DNA from: Paracoccus fontiphilus
Lineage (GTDB): Bacteria; Pseudomonadota; Alphaproteobacteria; Rhodobacterales; Rhodobacteraceae
NCBI RefSeq assembly: GCF_017356265.1
Contig: NZ_JAFNAW010000009.1
Location: 29,582-93,581, forward strand
Direction of reading: 5' to 3'
DNA: 64,000 nucleotides
The notes under the pieces were generated by a model, which was not told the DNA's origin, searched no databases, and worked only from the letters and a program-made list of their open reading frames with translations. Below are positions 56,992-64,000 of this stretch, one piece after another; the stretch's first letter is position 1, and each line of letters opens with the position of its first letter. A program made the translations under genes and the position numbers.

Positions 56992-57747
56992 TCAACCGGC
57001 GCTGTCCACCAGACCGATGATCGGCCCCAGCGAACGCCCGAAATCCGCCCGGTTCACCCCCGGCGCGTAGAGGCGGCTGATGGACCCGTCGAAATACAGC
57101 GCGTCGCGCACGCCCAAGCCGTCGCGGAACAGCCGCCCGAATTCGTGAAACGTCACCGCCCGGTCCGAGATCGCGAACCACGCCGTCTGCCCGTCGGGCG
57201 AGACGCCCACGCCATTGCGGACGTATCGGCTGTCCGAATCGATCAGGAAGCGCGGGTGCAGCGCGCCGTCGATGACCAGCATCGGCCCGGATTGCGTGGC
57301 AAGGCGGCAGGGGGGACGCGCTTCGGCAAAGGCGCGGCTTTCGATCACCTGGAAAGGCCGCGCCCCGCCGGTGCAGAAGACGCCGTTGGGCAGCATCCCG
57401 AAGTTGTCGTTGCTGGCCCCCGTGACGATGGGCTGCCGTTCCACCCCGTCGATGACCAGAAGGCCCACGGGGCGGTAATCGGCGTGATACATGCCCGCGT
57501 TCATCGCAAAGGCCAGGCTTTCGCCCTGCCCCAGCGTCGCGCGGACATTGGCGAAATTCCGCAGCGGCTGGCCCTTGGCATCGTCCTGCCACAGCCGCAG
57601 CGCAGGCTCGCGGTCGGCCTGGACCTCGCAGACGACATAGCCCTGCCCGTCATGGGTCATCCGCCCGCAGCCGTCCGCCGCAGCCGGAATCGCCATCGCC
57701 AGCAGCATCCCGACCGCAACGCCCAGCGGGCGCCAGTCAACCTTCAT
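56992..57747 (-). CDS. Secreted phosphodiester glycosidase-like protein (DUF2233)
   Basis: A 251-residue protein with a signal peptide ([18 protein letters not shown]) and a NAGPA/phosphodiester alpha-N-acetylglucosaminidase-like domain: [57 protein letters not shown] and [13 protein letters not shown]. Bacterial substrates of this family are poorly known, probably cell-envelope glycans. The ATG at 57747 overlaps the end of rbfA by 11 bp, which places an envelope enzyme between two RNA/ribosome genes. Function inferred from fold only. Confidence 0.85.
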   Translation of the reverse strand: MKVDWRPLGVAVGMLLAMAIPAAADGCGRMTHDGQGYVVCEVQADREPALRLWQDDAKGQPLRNFANVRATLGQGESLAFAMNAGMYHADYRPVGLLVIDGVERQPIVTGASNDNFGMLPNGVFCTGGARPFQVIESRAFAEARPPCRLATQSGPMLVIDGALHPRFLIDSDSRYVRNGVGVSPDGQTAWFAISDRAVTFHEFGRLFRDGLGVRDALYFDGSISRLYAPGVNRADFGRSLGPIIGLVDSAG

Positions 57748-58156
57748 CGTCGTCCTCGTCCGCGCCTTCGACATCGCGGCGGACGCGTTCGTCGGCGAAC
57801 ATGCGGCGGGTGTCGTCCAGGCGGTCGAAGGTCTCGTCCAGTTGGAAGCGCAGCTGCGGCGCGTATTTCAGCGTCATCGCCTTGGCGACCAGGTGGCGCA
57901 GTTCCGGCGCGTTGCGGCGCAAGGCGGCCAGGGCTTCCTCGGCCCCCTGCCCGCCCAGCGGCAGCACATAGGCCGTCGCGACCTTCAGGTCGGGCGAGGT
58001 GCGGACCTCGCCCACGGTGATCGAATGGCGGTTGAGATCCGGGTCGTGCACGTCGGCGCGCGCCAGCACGTCGGACAGGGTGCGTCGGATCAGCTCGCCC
58101 ACGCGAAGCTGGCGTTGCGAGGGGCCGGGCCCCTGGGAAAAGCGGTTCTGTGCCAT
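57737..58156 (-). CDS. rbfA: 30S ribosome-binding factor RbfA
   Basis: A 139-residue KH-like protein assisting 30S maturation and 16S 5'-end processing. Family stretches are [35 protein letters not shown] and [24 protein letters not shown] (consecutive blocks). The acidic tail [10 protein letters not shown] is a common addition. ATG at 58156. It is divergent from dapB with a 72-bp spacer, a frequent arrangement in Rhodobacterales. Confidence 0.95.
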   Translation of the reverse strand: MAQNRFSQGPGPSQRQLRVGELIRRTLSDVLARADVHDPDLNRHSITVGEVRTSPDLKVATAYVLPLGGQGAEEALAALRRNAPELRHLVAKAMTLKYAPQLRFQLDETFDRLDDTRRMFADERVRRDVEGADEDDDEG

Positions 58157-58228
58157 GCGTCCCGATGTAGGGGGTCGCGGGCCGCGCCGCAACGGGATAA
58201 GACGCAGGCCAAACAGACGGAGGCCCGC

Positions 58229-59065
58229 ATGAGCGACTTGCAGAACACGGACGCGCCCGCCCTGCCGGGGATCGTCGTCACCGGCGCATCCGGGCGGATG
58301 GGGCAGATGCTGGTCCGGCTTCTGGCGGACCACCCCGCCGTGCGGCTGGCGGGCGCGCTGGAACGGCCCGGCCATGCATGGGTGGGCCGCGACGTGGGCG
58401 AATGCATGGGCGGCGCGCCCCTGGGCGTGACGGTCAGCGACGATGCGGTGGCGGTGATCGCGCAGGCGCAGGCGGTGATCGACTTCACCGCGCCCGCCGC
58501 GACCGTGGCATTCGCCGAACTGACCGCGCAGGCCCGCGCCGTGCACGTGATCGGCACCACGGGGCTGGAGCCGTCGCATCTGGAGTATCTGAGGGCCGCT
58601 GCCCGCCACGCGCCGATCATCCGCGCGGGCAACATGAGCCTGGGGGTGAACCTGCTGACGGGCCTCACGCGCAAGGTCGCCGCCGCCCTGGGCGAGGACT
58701 GGGACATCGAGGTGGTCGAGGCCCATCACCGCATGAAGGTCGATGCGCCCTCGGGCACCGCGCTGATGCTGGGCGAGGCCGCCGCCGAGGGACGCGGCAG
58801 GACCCTGGCCGAGTTGCGCACGCCTGCGCGCGAGGGAATCACCGGCGCGCGCGAGGCGGGCTCCATCGGCTTTGCCGCCATCCGCGGCGGCGACGTGGTG
58901 GGCGAGCATGACGTGATCTTCGCGGCCGAGGGCGAGCGGATCGTGCTGCGGCACCTGGCGACGGACCGGGCGATCTTCGCGCGCGGCGCCATCCGCGCGG
59001 CGATCTGGGGCCAGGACAAGGGGCCGGGCGAATACGACATGCAGGACGTGCTGGGATTGAACTGA
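58229..59065 (+). CDS. dapB: 4-hydroxy-tetrahydrodipicolinate reductase
   Basis: A 278-residue NAD(P)H-dependent reductase of the lysine/meso-diaminopimelate pathway. Nucleotide motif [12 protein letters not shown] near residue 17, catalytic [15 protein letters not shown] (His-His and the Lys/Ser substrate contacts), and [13 protein letters not shown] are intact. The ATG has GGAGG upstream. Monocistronic, ended by the inverted repeat at 59082-59129. Confidence 0.97.
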   Translation: MSDLQNTDAPALPGIVVTGASGRMGQMLVRLLADHPAVRLAGALERPGHAWVGRDVGECMGGAPLGVTVSDDAVAVIAQAQAVIDFTAPAATVAFAELTAQARAVHVIGTTGLEPSHLEYLRAAARHAPIIRAGNMSLGVNLLTGLTRKVAAALGEDWDIEVVEAHHRMKVDAPSGTALMLGEAAAEGRGRTLAELRTPAREGITGAREAGSIGFAAIRGGDVVGEHDVIFAAEGERIVLRHLATDRAIFARGAIRAAIWGQDKGPGEYDMQDVLGLN

Positions 59066-59081
59066 GGCGGGTCAGGGTGGC

Positions 59082-59129
59082 GTGAAGCCCCGTCATCGCC
59101 GAATGCGCCGCCGCAAGGCGGGGCTTCAC
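59082..59129. terminator. Bidirectional inverted repeat between dapB and a convergent gene
   Basis: GTGAAGCCCCG (59082-59092) and CGGGGCTTCAC (59119-59129) are perfect 11-base arms with a 26-base GC-rich interior that can fold further, and partly paired flanks (GGGTGG/CCCACC). It occupies the 86-bp gap between convergent genes. The arm word also resembles other GC-rich intergenic palindromes such as 245-263. Confidence 0.6.
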
Positions 59130-59151
59130 CCCACCTGCCGTCCGCCCGTCC

Positions 59152-59754
59152 TCAGGGCTGGATCGAACAGCACCCCGACAGCAGCCGCGGCTGCTTCCCA
59201 TGCAGCACCAGGGTCGCGGACAGGCCGAACAGCCGGTCCGACATCCCGTCCGAACAGATCTGCGGGTGCGAAAACAGCGTCATCTCCTGCGCCACGACCA
59301 CCCGGGAGGGATCGCGGAAGATGCCAGTGTCCAGGACCGCCTGCACGGGACGGCTGTCGCCATCCTGGTTGTCGGGATCGCGCAGCACAAGATCCGCCCC
59401 TTCGACCCTGGCGTCCCAGAACGGCTCGGTCCCCAGGCAGCGGAAACCGGCAGGCAGCTCGCCCGGCTCCCAGACATCCGTGCGATAGGCAAGAAAGCGC
59501 ATCGACACCCAGCCCGAGCCCTCGCCCGCGTTGACCCGGCCCCAGCCGCGGCGTTCCTCGACGACCTCGATGTTCCGGGCGTCGGGGGCAAGGGTGCCGA
59601 TGATCCCGGACGATGTCCCGGGCTCGGCGCGGATGTTCAGGACATCGTCCGAGGCGACGCCGGTCACGTCGAACAGGGTGGGCAGGATGTATTCCTGCGT
59701 GGCAAGGGCGGGGCTGGCAAGAACCAGGGCCGTGGCGGCGGCAATGCGGAACAT
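59152..59754 (-). CDS. Secreted SH3-domain protein
   Basis: A 200-residue protein with a signal peptide (MFRIAAATALVLASPALA). Residues about 20-95 form a bacterial SH3 domain (VTGVASDDVLNIRAEPGTSS, GTLAPDARNIEVVEE, GEGSGWVSMRFLAY). The C-terminal half (FRCLGTEPFWDARVEG, FSHPQICSDGMSD, LLSGCCSIQP) resembles the COG3650-like domain of predicted membrane or periplasmic proteins, with several cysteines. Probably acts at the cell wall; no enzyme activity is evident. Confidence 0.8.
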   Translation of the reverse strand: MFRIAAATALVLASPALATQEYILPTLFDVTGVASDDVLNIRAEPGTSSGIIGTLAPDARNIEVVEERRGWGRVNAGEGSGWVSMRFLAYRTDVWEPGELPAGFRCLGTEPFWDARVEGADLVLRDPDNQDGDSRPVQAVLDTGIFRDPSRVVVAQEMTLFSHPQICSDGMSDRLFGLSATLVLHGKQPRLLSGCCSIQP

Positions 59755-59855
59755 GGCGGTCCTCCTTCGGGACCATTCTAGCGGCTTTCGCCCGACGCGC
59801 CATCTTCCGTTCGCGGATGGTTCCCCCGGCGCGGGGAAGCCGCTAGAACGGACCC

Positions 59856-61256
59856 ATGACGACCCGCCTGATCGCCGACGAAGACCTGACCGCCGCCCTG
59901 GCACGGATGCTGGCCGCCACCCTGCGGCCAGGCCAAACGGTCCTGCTGGACGGGCCGGTCGGCGCGGGCAAGACCCACTTCGCCCGCGCCTTCATCCGCG
60001 CCCGCCAGGGCGAAGGGGCCGAGGACGTGCCCAGCCCCACCTTCACGCTGGTCCAGACCTATGACGACCCTTTGGGCACCGAGATCTGGCACGCCGACCT
60101 GTATCGCCTGACCGACCCGTCCGAACTGGCCGAACTGGGGCTGGAGGAGGCGCTGTCCGATGCCATCTGCCTGATCGAATGGCCCGACCGGCTGGAGCGC
60201 CTGCCGGACGGCGCCATCACCCTGGCCATCGCCGCCCATGCGAACCCAGACCTGCGCAGCATCACCCTGATCGCGCCCGACGCGGCCCGCATCGCGCAGC
60301 GGGCGGCCTTCGTGGCGGGTGCCGGATGGGGCGTTGCGCGGGTGCTGCCGCTGGCGGGCGACGCCTCGGCCCGGCGATACTTCCGGCTGGCGGGGCCGCA
60401 GGGCAGCGCGGTGCTGATGGACGATCCCTCGGGCGGTTGCGCGCCGTTCGTGGCGATGACGGACTGGCTGCGCGGCCATGGCTTCGGCGCGCCCGCGATC
60501 TTGGCGCGGGACGCGGCGGCGGGCCTGCTGCTGGTCGAGGATCTGGGCGACGACCTGGTGGCCCGGGTGCTGGAACGCGATCCGGCCATGGCGCCCGCGA
60601 TCTACGACCGGATCACGGATCTGCTTGTCGATCTGCACCGCCATCCCGTGCCGGATTTCGTGGCGCCGCTGGACGGGCCGACGCTGGCCGAACAGGTCGG
60701 GCTGTTCGCCGACTGGTATCCGCAAGCGGCGGGCGCGGCGGGCGGCAAGGAGATCGCCCCCCTGATCGCCCGCCTTCACGCGGACCTGGCCGCCGACGTG
60801 CCGCCGGTCCTGTCCCTGCGCGACTTCCATGCCGAGAACCTCCTCTGGCGGGACGAGGCGCCGCTGGGCCTGATCGACTTTCAGGACGCGGTGGCCTGCC
60901 ATCCCGCCTATGACCTGGTGTCCGCCCTGCAGGACGCGCGCCGCGACGTGGACCCCGGCATCGAGGCCGCCTGCATCGCGCGCTATCTGGCCGCGACGGG
61001 GCTGGACCCCGATCGCTTCCGCGCGGCCTATGCGCTGCTGGGAGCGCAGCGGAACCTGCGGATCATGGGCATCTTCACGCGGCTCTGCCTGCGCGACGGC
61101 AAGGATCGCTACCTTTCCTTCATGCCGCGGGTCTGGGGCTATGTGCAGCGCAACCTGACCCATCCGGCGCTGGCGCCGCTGGCCGGGGCCGTGGCGGCCC
61201 TGCCCGCGCCGGATGCGACCGTCATCGAAAGGATCCGCGACCGATGCGCCCGCTGA
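59856..61256 (+). CDS. TsaE-AmgK fusion: t6A ATPase plus cell-wall sugar kinase
   Basis: A 466-residue fusion. Residues 1 to about 150 are TsaE, the ATPase of the tRNA t6A37 threonylcarbamoyl complex, with P-loop GPVGAGKT at 33-40 and PSPTFTLVQTY, WHADLYRL. Residues about 155-466 are an aminoglycoside-phosphotransferase-like kinase matching AmgK, which phosphorylates N-acetylmuramate/GlcNAc at the anomeric position in peptidoglycan recycling; catalytic LRDFHAENLLW and metal-binding LIDFQDA are present. The next gene is murU, its pathway partner. Such fusions occur across alphaproteobacteria. No stop or frameshift separates the halves. Confidence 0.92.
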   Translation: MTTRLIADEDLTAALARMLAATLRPGQTVLLDGPVGAGKTHFARAFIRARQGEGAEDVPSPTFTLVQTYDDPLGTEIWHADLYRLTDPSELAELGLEEALSDAICLIEWPDRLERLPDGAITLAIAAHANPDLRSITLIAPDAARIAQRAAFVAGAGWGVARVLPLAGDASARRYFRLAGPQGSAVLMDDPSGGCAPFVAMTDWLRGHGFGAPAILARDAAAGLLLVEDLGDDLVARVLERDPAMAPAIYDRITDLLVDLHRHPVPDFVAPLDGPTLAEQVGLFADWYPQAAGAAGGKEIAPLIARLHADLAADVPPVLSLRDFHAENLLWRDEAPLGLIDFQDAVACHPAYDLVSALQDARRDVDPGIEAACIARYLAATGLDPDRFRAAYALLGAQRNLRIMGIFTRLCLRDGKDRYLSFMPRVWGYVQRNLTHPALAPLAGAVAALPAPDATVIERIRDRCAR

Positions 61257-61930
61257 TGATCTTTGCCGCGGGCCTTGGCACGCGGATGCGCCCGCTGACC
61301 GACACCCTGCCCAAGCCGCTGATCCCGGTCGGGGGCCGCACCCTGCTGGACCGCGCGCTGGACCTGGGGCATGGGGCGGGCGCGGGGCCGGTCGTAGTCA
61401 ACACGCATTACTTGGGCCACCGGATCGCCGCGCATCTGGCGGGCCGGGACGTGGCCGTCAGCGATGAAGCGGGCGAGATCCTGGACACCGGCGGCGGGCT
61501 GCGGCAGGCGCTGCCTCTGCTGGGGCGGGGGGCACAGGAGGATGGCGGGCCGGTGATGACGCTGAACCCCGACGTGGTCTGGACGGGGGCGAACCCCCTG
61601 GCGGCGCTGGATGCCGCCTGGCGCGACGACATGGACGCGCTGCTGATGCTGGTCCCGCTGGAACGCGCCGCCGCGCGGCAGGGGGCGGGGGACTTCTCGC
61701 TGGACGGGACGGGCCGGATCGTGCGCCGGGGCGATTACGTCTATGGCGGTGCGCAGATCATCAGGCCCGACCGGCTGGGCCAGATCCCGGACCGGGTGTT
61801 TTCCCTCAACCGGCTGTGGGACCTGCTGATCGCCGAGGGGCGCGCCCATGGCATCGTCCATGACGGCGGCTGGTGCGACGTGGGCTATCCGGGCGCCATC
61901 CCCGTGGCCGAAAGGATGCTCGATGCCTGA
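61244..61930 (+). CDS. murU: N-acetylmuramate-1-phosphate uridylyltransferase
   Basis: A 228-residue nucleotidyltransferase making UDP-MurNAc from MurNAc 1-phosphate in the fosfomycin-bypassing recycling route. The nucleotide loop FAAGLGTRMRPLTDTLPKPL and the DTGGGLRQALPLLG and LNPDVVW blocks fit MurU. It overlaps the amgK-containing gene by 13 bp and addB by 8 bp. Another sugar-1-phosphate nucleotidyltransferase role is formally possible, but the AmgK neighbour supports MurU. Confidence 0.9.
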   Translation: MRPLMIFAAGLGTRMRPLTDTLPKPLIPVGGRTLLDRALDLGHGAGAGPVVVNTHYLGHRIAAHLAGRDVAVSDEAGEILDTGGGLRQALPLLGRGAQEDGGPVMTLNPDVVWTGANPLAALDAAWRDDMDALLMLVPLERAAARQGAGDFSLDGTGRIVRRGDYVYGGAQIIRPDRLGQIPDRVFSLNRLWDLLIAEGRAHGIVHDGGWCDVGYPGAIPVAERMLDA

Positions 61931-64000
61931 ATCCGTGTTCCATGGCCTTTACGCGCTGCCGCCGGGCACGGACTTCGCGCATGAGTTCGTGGCGGGCTTT
62001 CTGGACCGCATGGCCGGCCGCCCGCCCGAGGAGATGGCGCGCGTCACCATCTATGCCAACGCCTCGCGGACGCTGGCCGAGATGAAATGCGCCTTCGACC
62101 TGCGCGGCCCGCTGCTGCTGCCGCGCCTGCTGCCGGTCACGAACCTGGAAACCCCCGCGATGCTGGGCCAGGCCGAATCCGCGCCGCTGGCCCGGCGGCT
62201 GCAACTGGCCCGGCTGATCGCCAGGCTGCTGGACGCGCGGCGCGACCTGGCGGCTGGCCATTCCATCGCCAGCCTGTCGCGGTCGCTGTCCGCCCTGATG
62301 CAGGAAATGCAGTACGAGGGCCTTGGTCCCGAGGCCCTGGAAGGCATCGACACGGGCGATCATGCCCGCCACTGGCAGAACGCCCTGGCCTTTCTGCGCA
62401 TCGCGGCGCGCTTTCACCTGGACGGGCCGCCGATGGACCGCGCCGCCCGCCAGCGCCTTGCGGCAGAGGCCATCGTGGCTGACTGGGCCCAGGGCATCAA
62501 CCTGCCGCAGGGGCCGGTGATCGTCGCGGGCTCGACCGGATCTCACGGCGCGACGCGGCTGTTCATGGAGGCGGTGGCGGCGCTGCCCGAAGGGGCGGTG
62601 GTGCTGCCCGGCTTCGACTTCGACCAGCCGCGATCGGTCTGGGACAGCCTGGACGACGGAACCGAGGATCACCCGCAATCCCGCTTCGCGCCCCTGATCC
62701 GCGCCCTGGGCCCTCCGGCCCGCTGGACCGGCACGCCCCCGCCGGTGCCCGATCGAAACCGCCTGATCTCGCTGGCGCTGCGGCCCGCGCCCGTGACCGA
62801 CCAGTGGATCGCCGAGGGGCCGCGCCTGCCCGACCTGATGGTCCCCACCGAGGGCCTGACCCTGATCGAGGCCGACCAGCCGGGGCAGGAGGCCGAGGTG
62901 ATCGCCCTGCTGTTGCGCGATGCCGCCGAACGGGCCGAGCCCGTGACCCTGATCGCCGCCGACGGCAACCTGGTCCGCCGCGTGGTCGCGGCGCTTGACC
63001 GCTGGCACCTGCGGCCCGACGAAAGCGCGGGCCAGCCCTTGTCGCTGACCGCACCCGGCCTGTTCCTGCGCCAGGTCGCGGGCCTGTTCGGCCAGCCGCT
63101 GACCATCGACCGGCTGCTGATCCTGCTCAAGCATCCGATGTCGATCACCGCCTCGCCCCTGGTGGGGGCCAACGATGCGCGCAAGCTGGCGCGCGACCTG
63201 GAACTGGAACTGCGCTGCAACGGCCCGGCCTTTCCCGATGGTCCCTGCCTGCGGGACTGGGGCACAAAGGGCGACGCGCTGCGCAAGATCTGGGCCGACT
63301 GGCTGGCCGATGTCCTGGACCGGATCACGCCCCTGGCCCGCGACCGCGCCGCCCGGCCGCTTCTGGACCGGCTGCGCGACCTCATGGTCCTGGCCGACAT
63401 CCTTGCCGCCGGGCCGGACGGCGATCCCGCCGCGTCGCGGCTGTGGCAGGACCGGGGAAGCCTGCTTCTGCGGGCGACCATCGACCACCTGCTGGAACAT
63501 GCGGCCGAGGGGCCGGATCTCAACGCCACCGAGTTCTGCGCCTTTCTCATGGATGAGATGGGCCAGCAATCCGTGCGGGTCGAGGGGGACGCCTGGTACC
63601 TGCGCATCCGGGGTCCACGCGAGGCGCGGATCGTGGCCGAGCAGACCGTGATCCTGTCGGGGCTGAACGAAGGCGGCTGGCCGCAGGCCCTGAAGCCCGA
63701 CCCCTGGCTGTCGCGCCAGATGCGCCTTGCGGCGGGCCTGCCCCTGCCGGAAACCCTGATCGGGCTTGCCGCCCACGATTTCCAGCAGCTCATGGGCCTG
63801 CCCCATGTGATCCTGACCCGCGCCCGCCGCGACGCCGAGGCCGAGACGATCCCCTCGCGCTGGCTGAACCGTTTGACGAACCTGATGGGCGGCCTGCCCG
63901 AACGGCGCGGCCCGCAGGCCCTGGCGGCCATGCGCGCGCGGGGCGATGTCTGGCTGGCCCGCGCCCGTGCCGTGTCCCATCCCGCGGGCGCGGTCCGGCC
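61923..64000 (+). CDS. addB: Double-strand break repair protein AddB, N-terminal two thirds
   Basis: The ATG at 61923 overlaps the murU stop, and the frame stays open for 692 codons to the window edge; full AddB is near 980 residues, so the C-terminal nuclease part is outside. AddB is the second helicase/nuclease-like subunit of the alphaproteobacterial AddAB enzyme that resects DNA ends for RecA. Visible family blocks are FHGLYALPPGTDFA, YANASRTLAEMKCAF, IVAGSTGSHGATRLFMEAVAALP read as consecutive pieces, LLLRDAAERAEPVTLIAAD and VILSGLNEGGWPQ. The order murU-addB-addA is usual in this group. Confidence 0.92.
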   Translation, partial: MPESVFHGLYALPPGTDFAHEFVAGFLDRMAGRPPEEMARVTIYANASRTLAEMKCAFDLRGPLLLPRLLPVTNLETPAMLGQAESAPLARRLQLARLIARLLDARRDLAAGHSIASLSRSLSALMQEMQYEGLGPEALEGIDTGDHARHWQNALAFLRIAARFHLDGPPMDRAARQRLAAEAIVADWAQGINLPQGPVIVAGSTGSHGATRLFMEAVAALPEGAVVLPGFDFDQPRSVWDSLDDGTEDHPQSRFAPLIRALGPPARWTGTPPPVPDRNRLISLALRPAPVTDQWIAEGPRLPDLMVPTEGLTLIEADQPGQEAEVIALLLRDAAERAEPVTLIAADGNLVRRVVAALDRWHLRPDESAGQPLSLTAPGLFLRQVAGLFGQPLTIDRLLILLKHPMSITASPLVGANDARKLARDLELELRCNGPAFPDGPCLRDWGTKGDALRKIWADWLADVLDRITPLARDRAARPLLDRLRDLMVLADILAAGPDGDPAASRLWQDRGSLLLRATIDHLLEHAAEGPDLNATEFCAFLMDEMGQQSVRVEGDAWYLRIRGPREARIVAEQTVILSGLNEGGWPQALKPDPWLSRQMRLAAGLPLPETLIGLAAHDFQQLMGLPHVILTRARRDAEAETIPSRWLNRLTNLMGGLPERRGPQALAAMRARGDVWLARARAVSHPAGAVR

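Noticed and set aside
56045..57592. 515-codon frame extending truB upstream
   Set aside because: The extra N-terminal part lies over the phosphodiester glycosidase gene in another frame and has no similarity to TruB.

Overview
The window looks like a chromosomal segment of an alphaproteobacterium of the order Rhodobacterales, most likely Paracoccus or a close relative (inference). The base composition is strongly GC-rich with third-position G/C. The petABC genes encode a Rieske protein very close to the Paracoccus denitrificans protein as I remember it, and a cytochrome c1 with the long Ala/Pro/Glu-rich insert known from that genus. Gene order (leuS/DUF3576 lipoprotein, serC-serA, tsaE/amgK-murU-addB) is that of Rhodobacterales. 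I see no rRNA, tRNA, IS element, prophage, plasmid function or CRISPR array. Coding density is very high and no gene-free stretch exceeds about 280 bases. The largest gaps (749-1017, 8252-8527, 38317-38581) hold promoters and short repeats.

Layout. 1-2.8 kb: start of leuS (minus, cut by the window edge), a lipoprotein, a major porin with a clear terminator, and the PLP protein YggS. 2.8-5.7 kb: serC-serA behind a structured leader matching the known alphaproteobacterial serC RNA motif. 5.8-8.3 kb: a phosphatase, CreA, HspQ, and an RsbW-type kinase/STAS pair. 8.5-12.6 kb: a four-gene unit of circularly permuted ATP-grasp, alpha-E protein, transglutaminase and Anbu proteasome-like peptidase, a conserved but functionally unsolved system and the best candidate for new biology here. 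12.7-24.3 kb: malic enzyme, a compositionally odd PEBP-like secreted protein, TrhO, NAD salvage (pncA-pncB), arfB-nudix-pit, a coupled NTF2-like/GNAT/C-N hydrolase operon, and phosphomannomutase.

24.3-34.2 kb (mostly minus): surface polysaccharide genes. These are galU, galE, two paralogous GT2 enzymes, a GT14-type transferase and a sulfotransferase with a second degenerate sulfotransferase-like half, followed upstream by kdsB and cysQ (PAP phosphatase, which would clear the sulfotransferase by-product), and divergently an ABC-2 permease without its ATPase. 34.2-38.3 kb: dnaK-dnaJ with an RpoH-type promoter, and radC. 38.6-41.9 kb: petABC, the cytochrome bc1 complex. 42-48.9 kb: ribokinase, then pstSCAB-phoU-phoB (minus) behind a near-perfect Pho box but with no phoR. 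48.9-56 kb: aroC-mutS (minus) and divergently thiBPQ behind a TPP riboswitch. 56-64 kb: rbfA, a phosphodiester glycosidase-like gene and truB (minus), dapB, an SH3-domain protein, then the tsaE-amgK fusion, murU and the first two thirds of addB running off the window.

Regulation visible in the sequence: serC leader, RpoH promoter, Pho box, TPP riboswitch, several strong hairpin terminators (including operon-internal ones after dnaK and pstS), and three copies of a hairpin-plus-GGATATTT intergenic repeat. Start codons TTG and GTG are frequent where ribosome-binding sites and overlaps decide the start.
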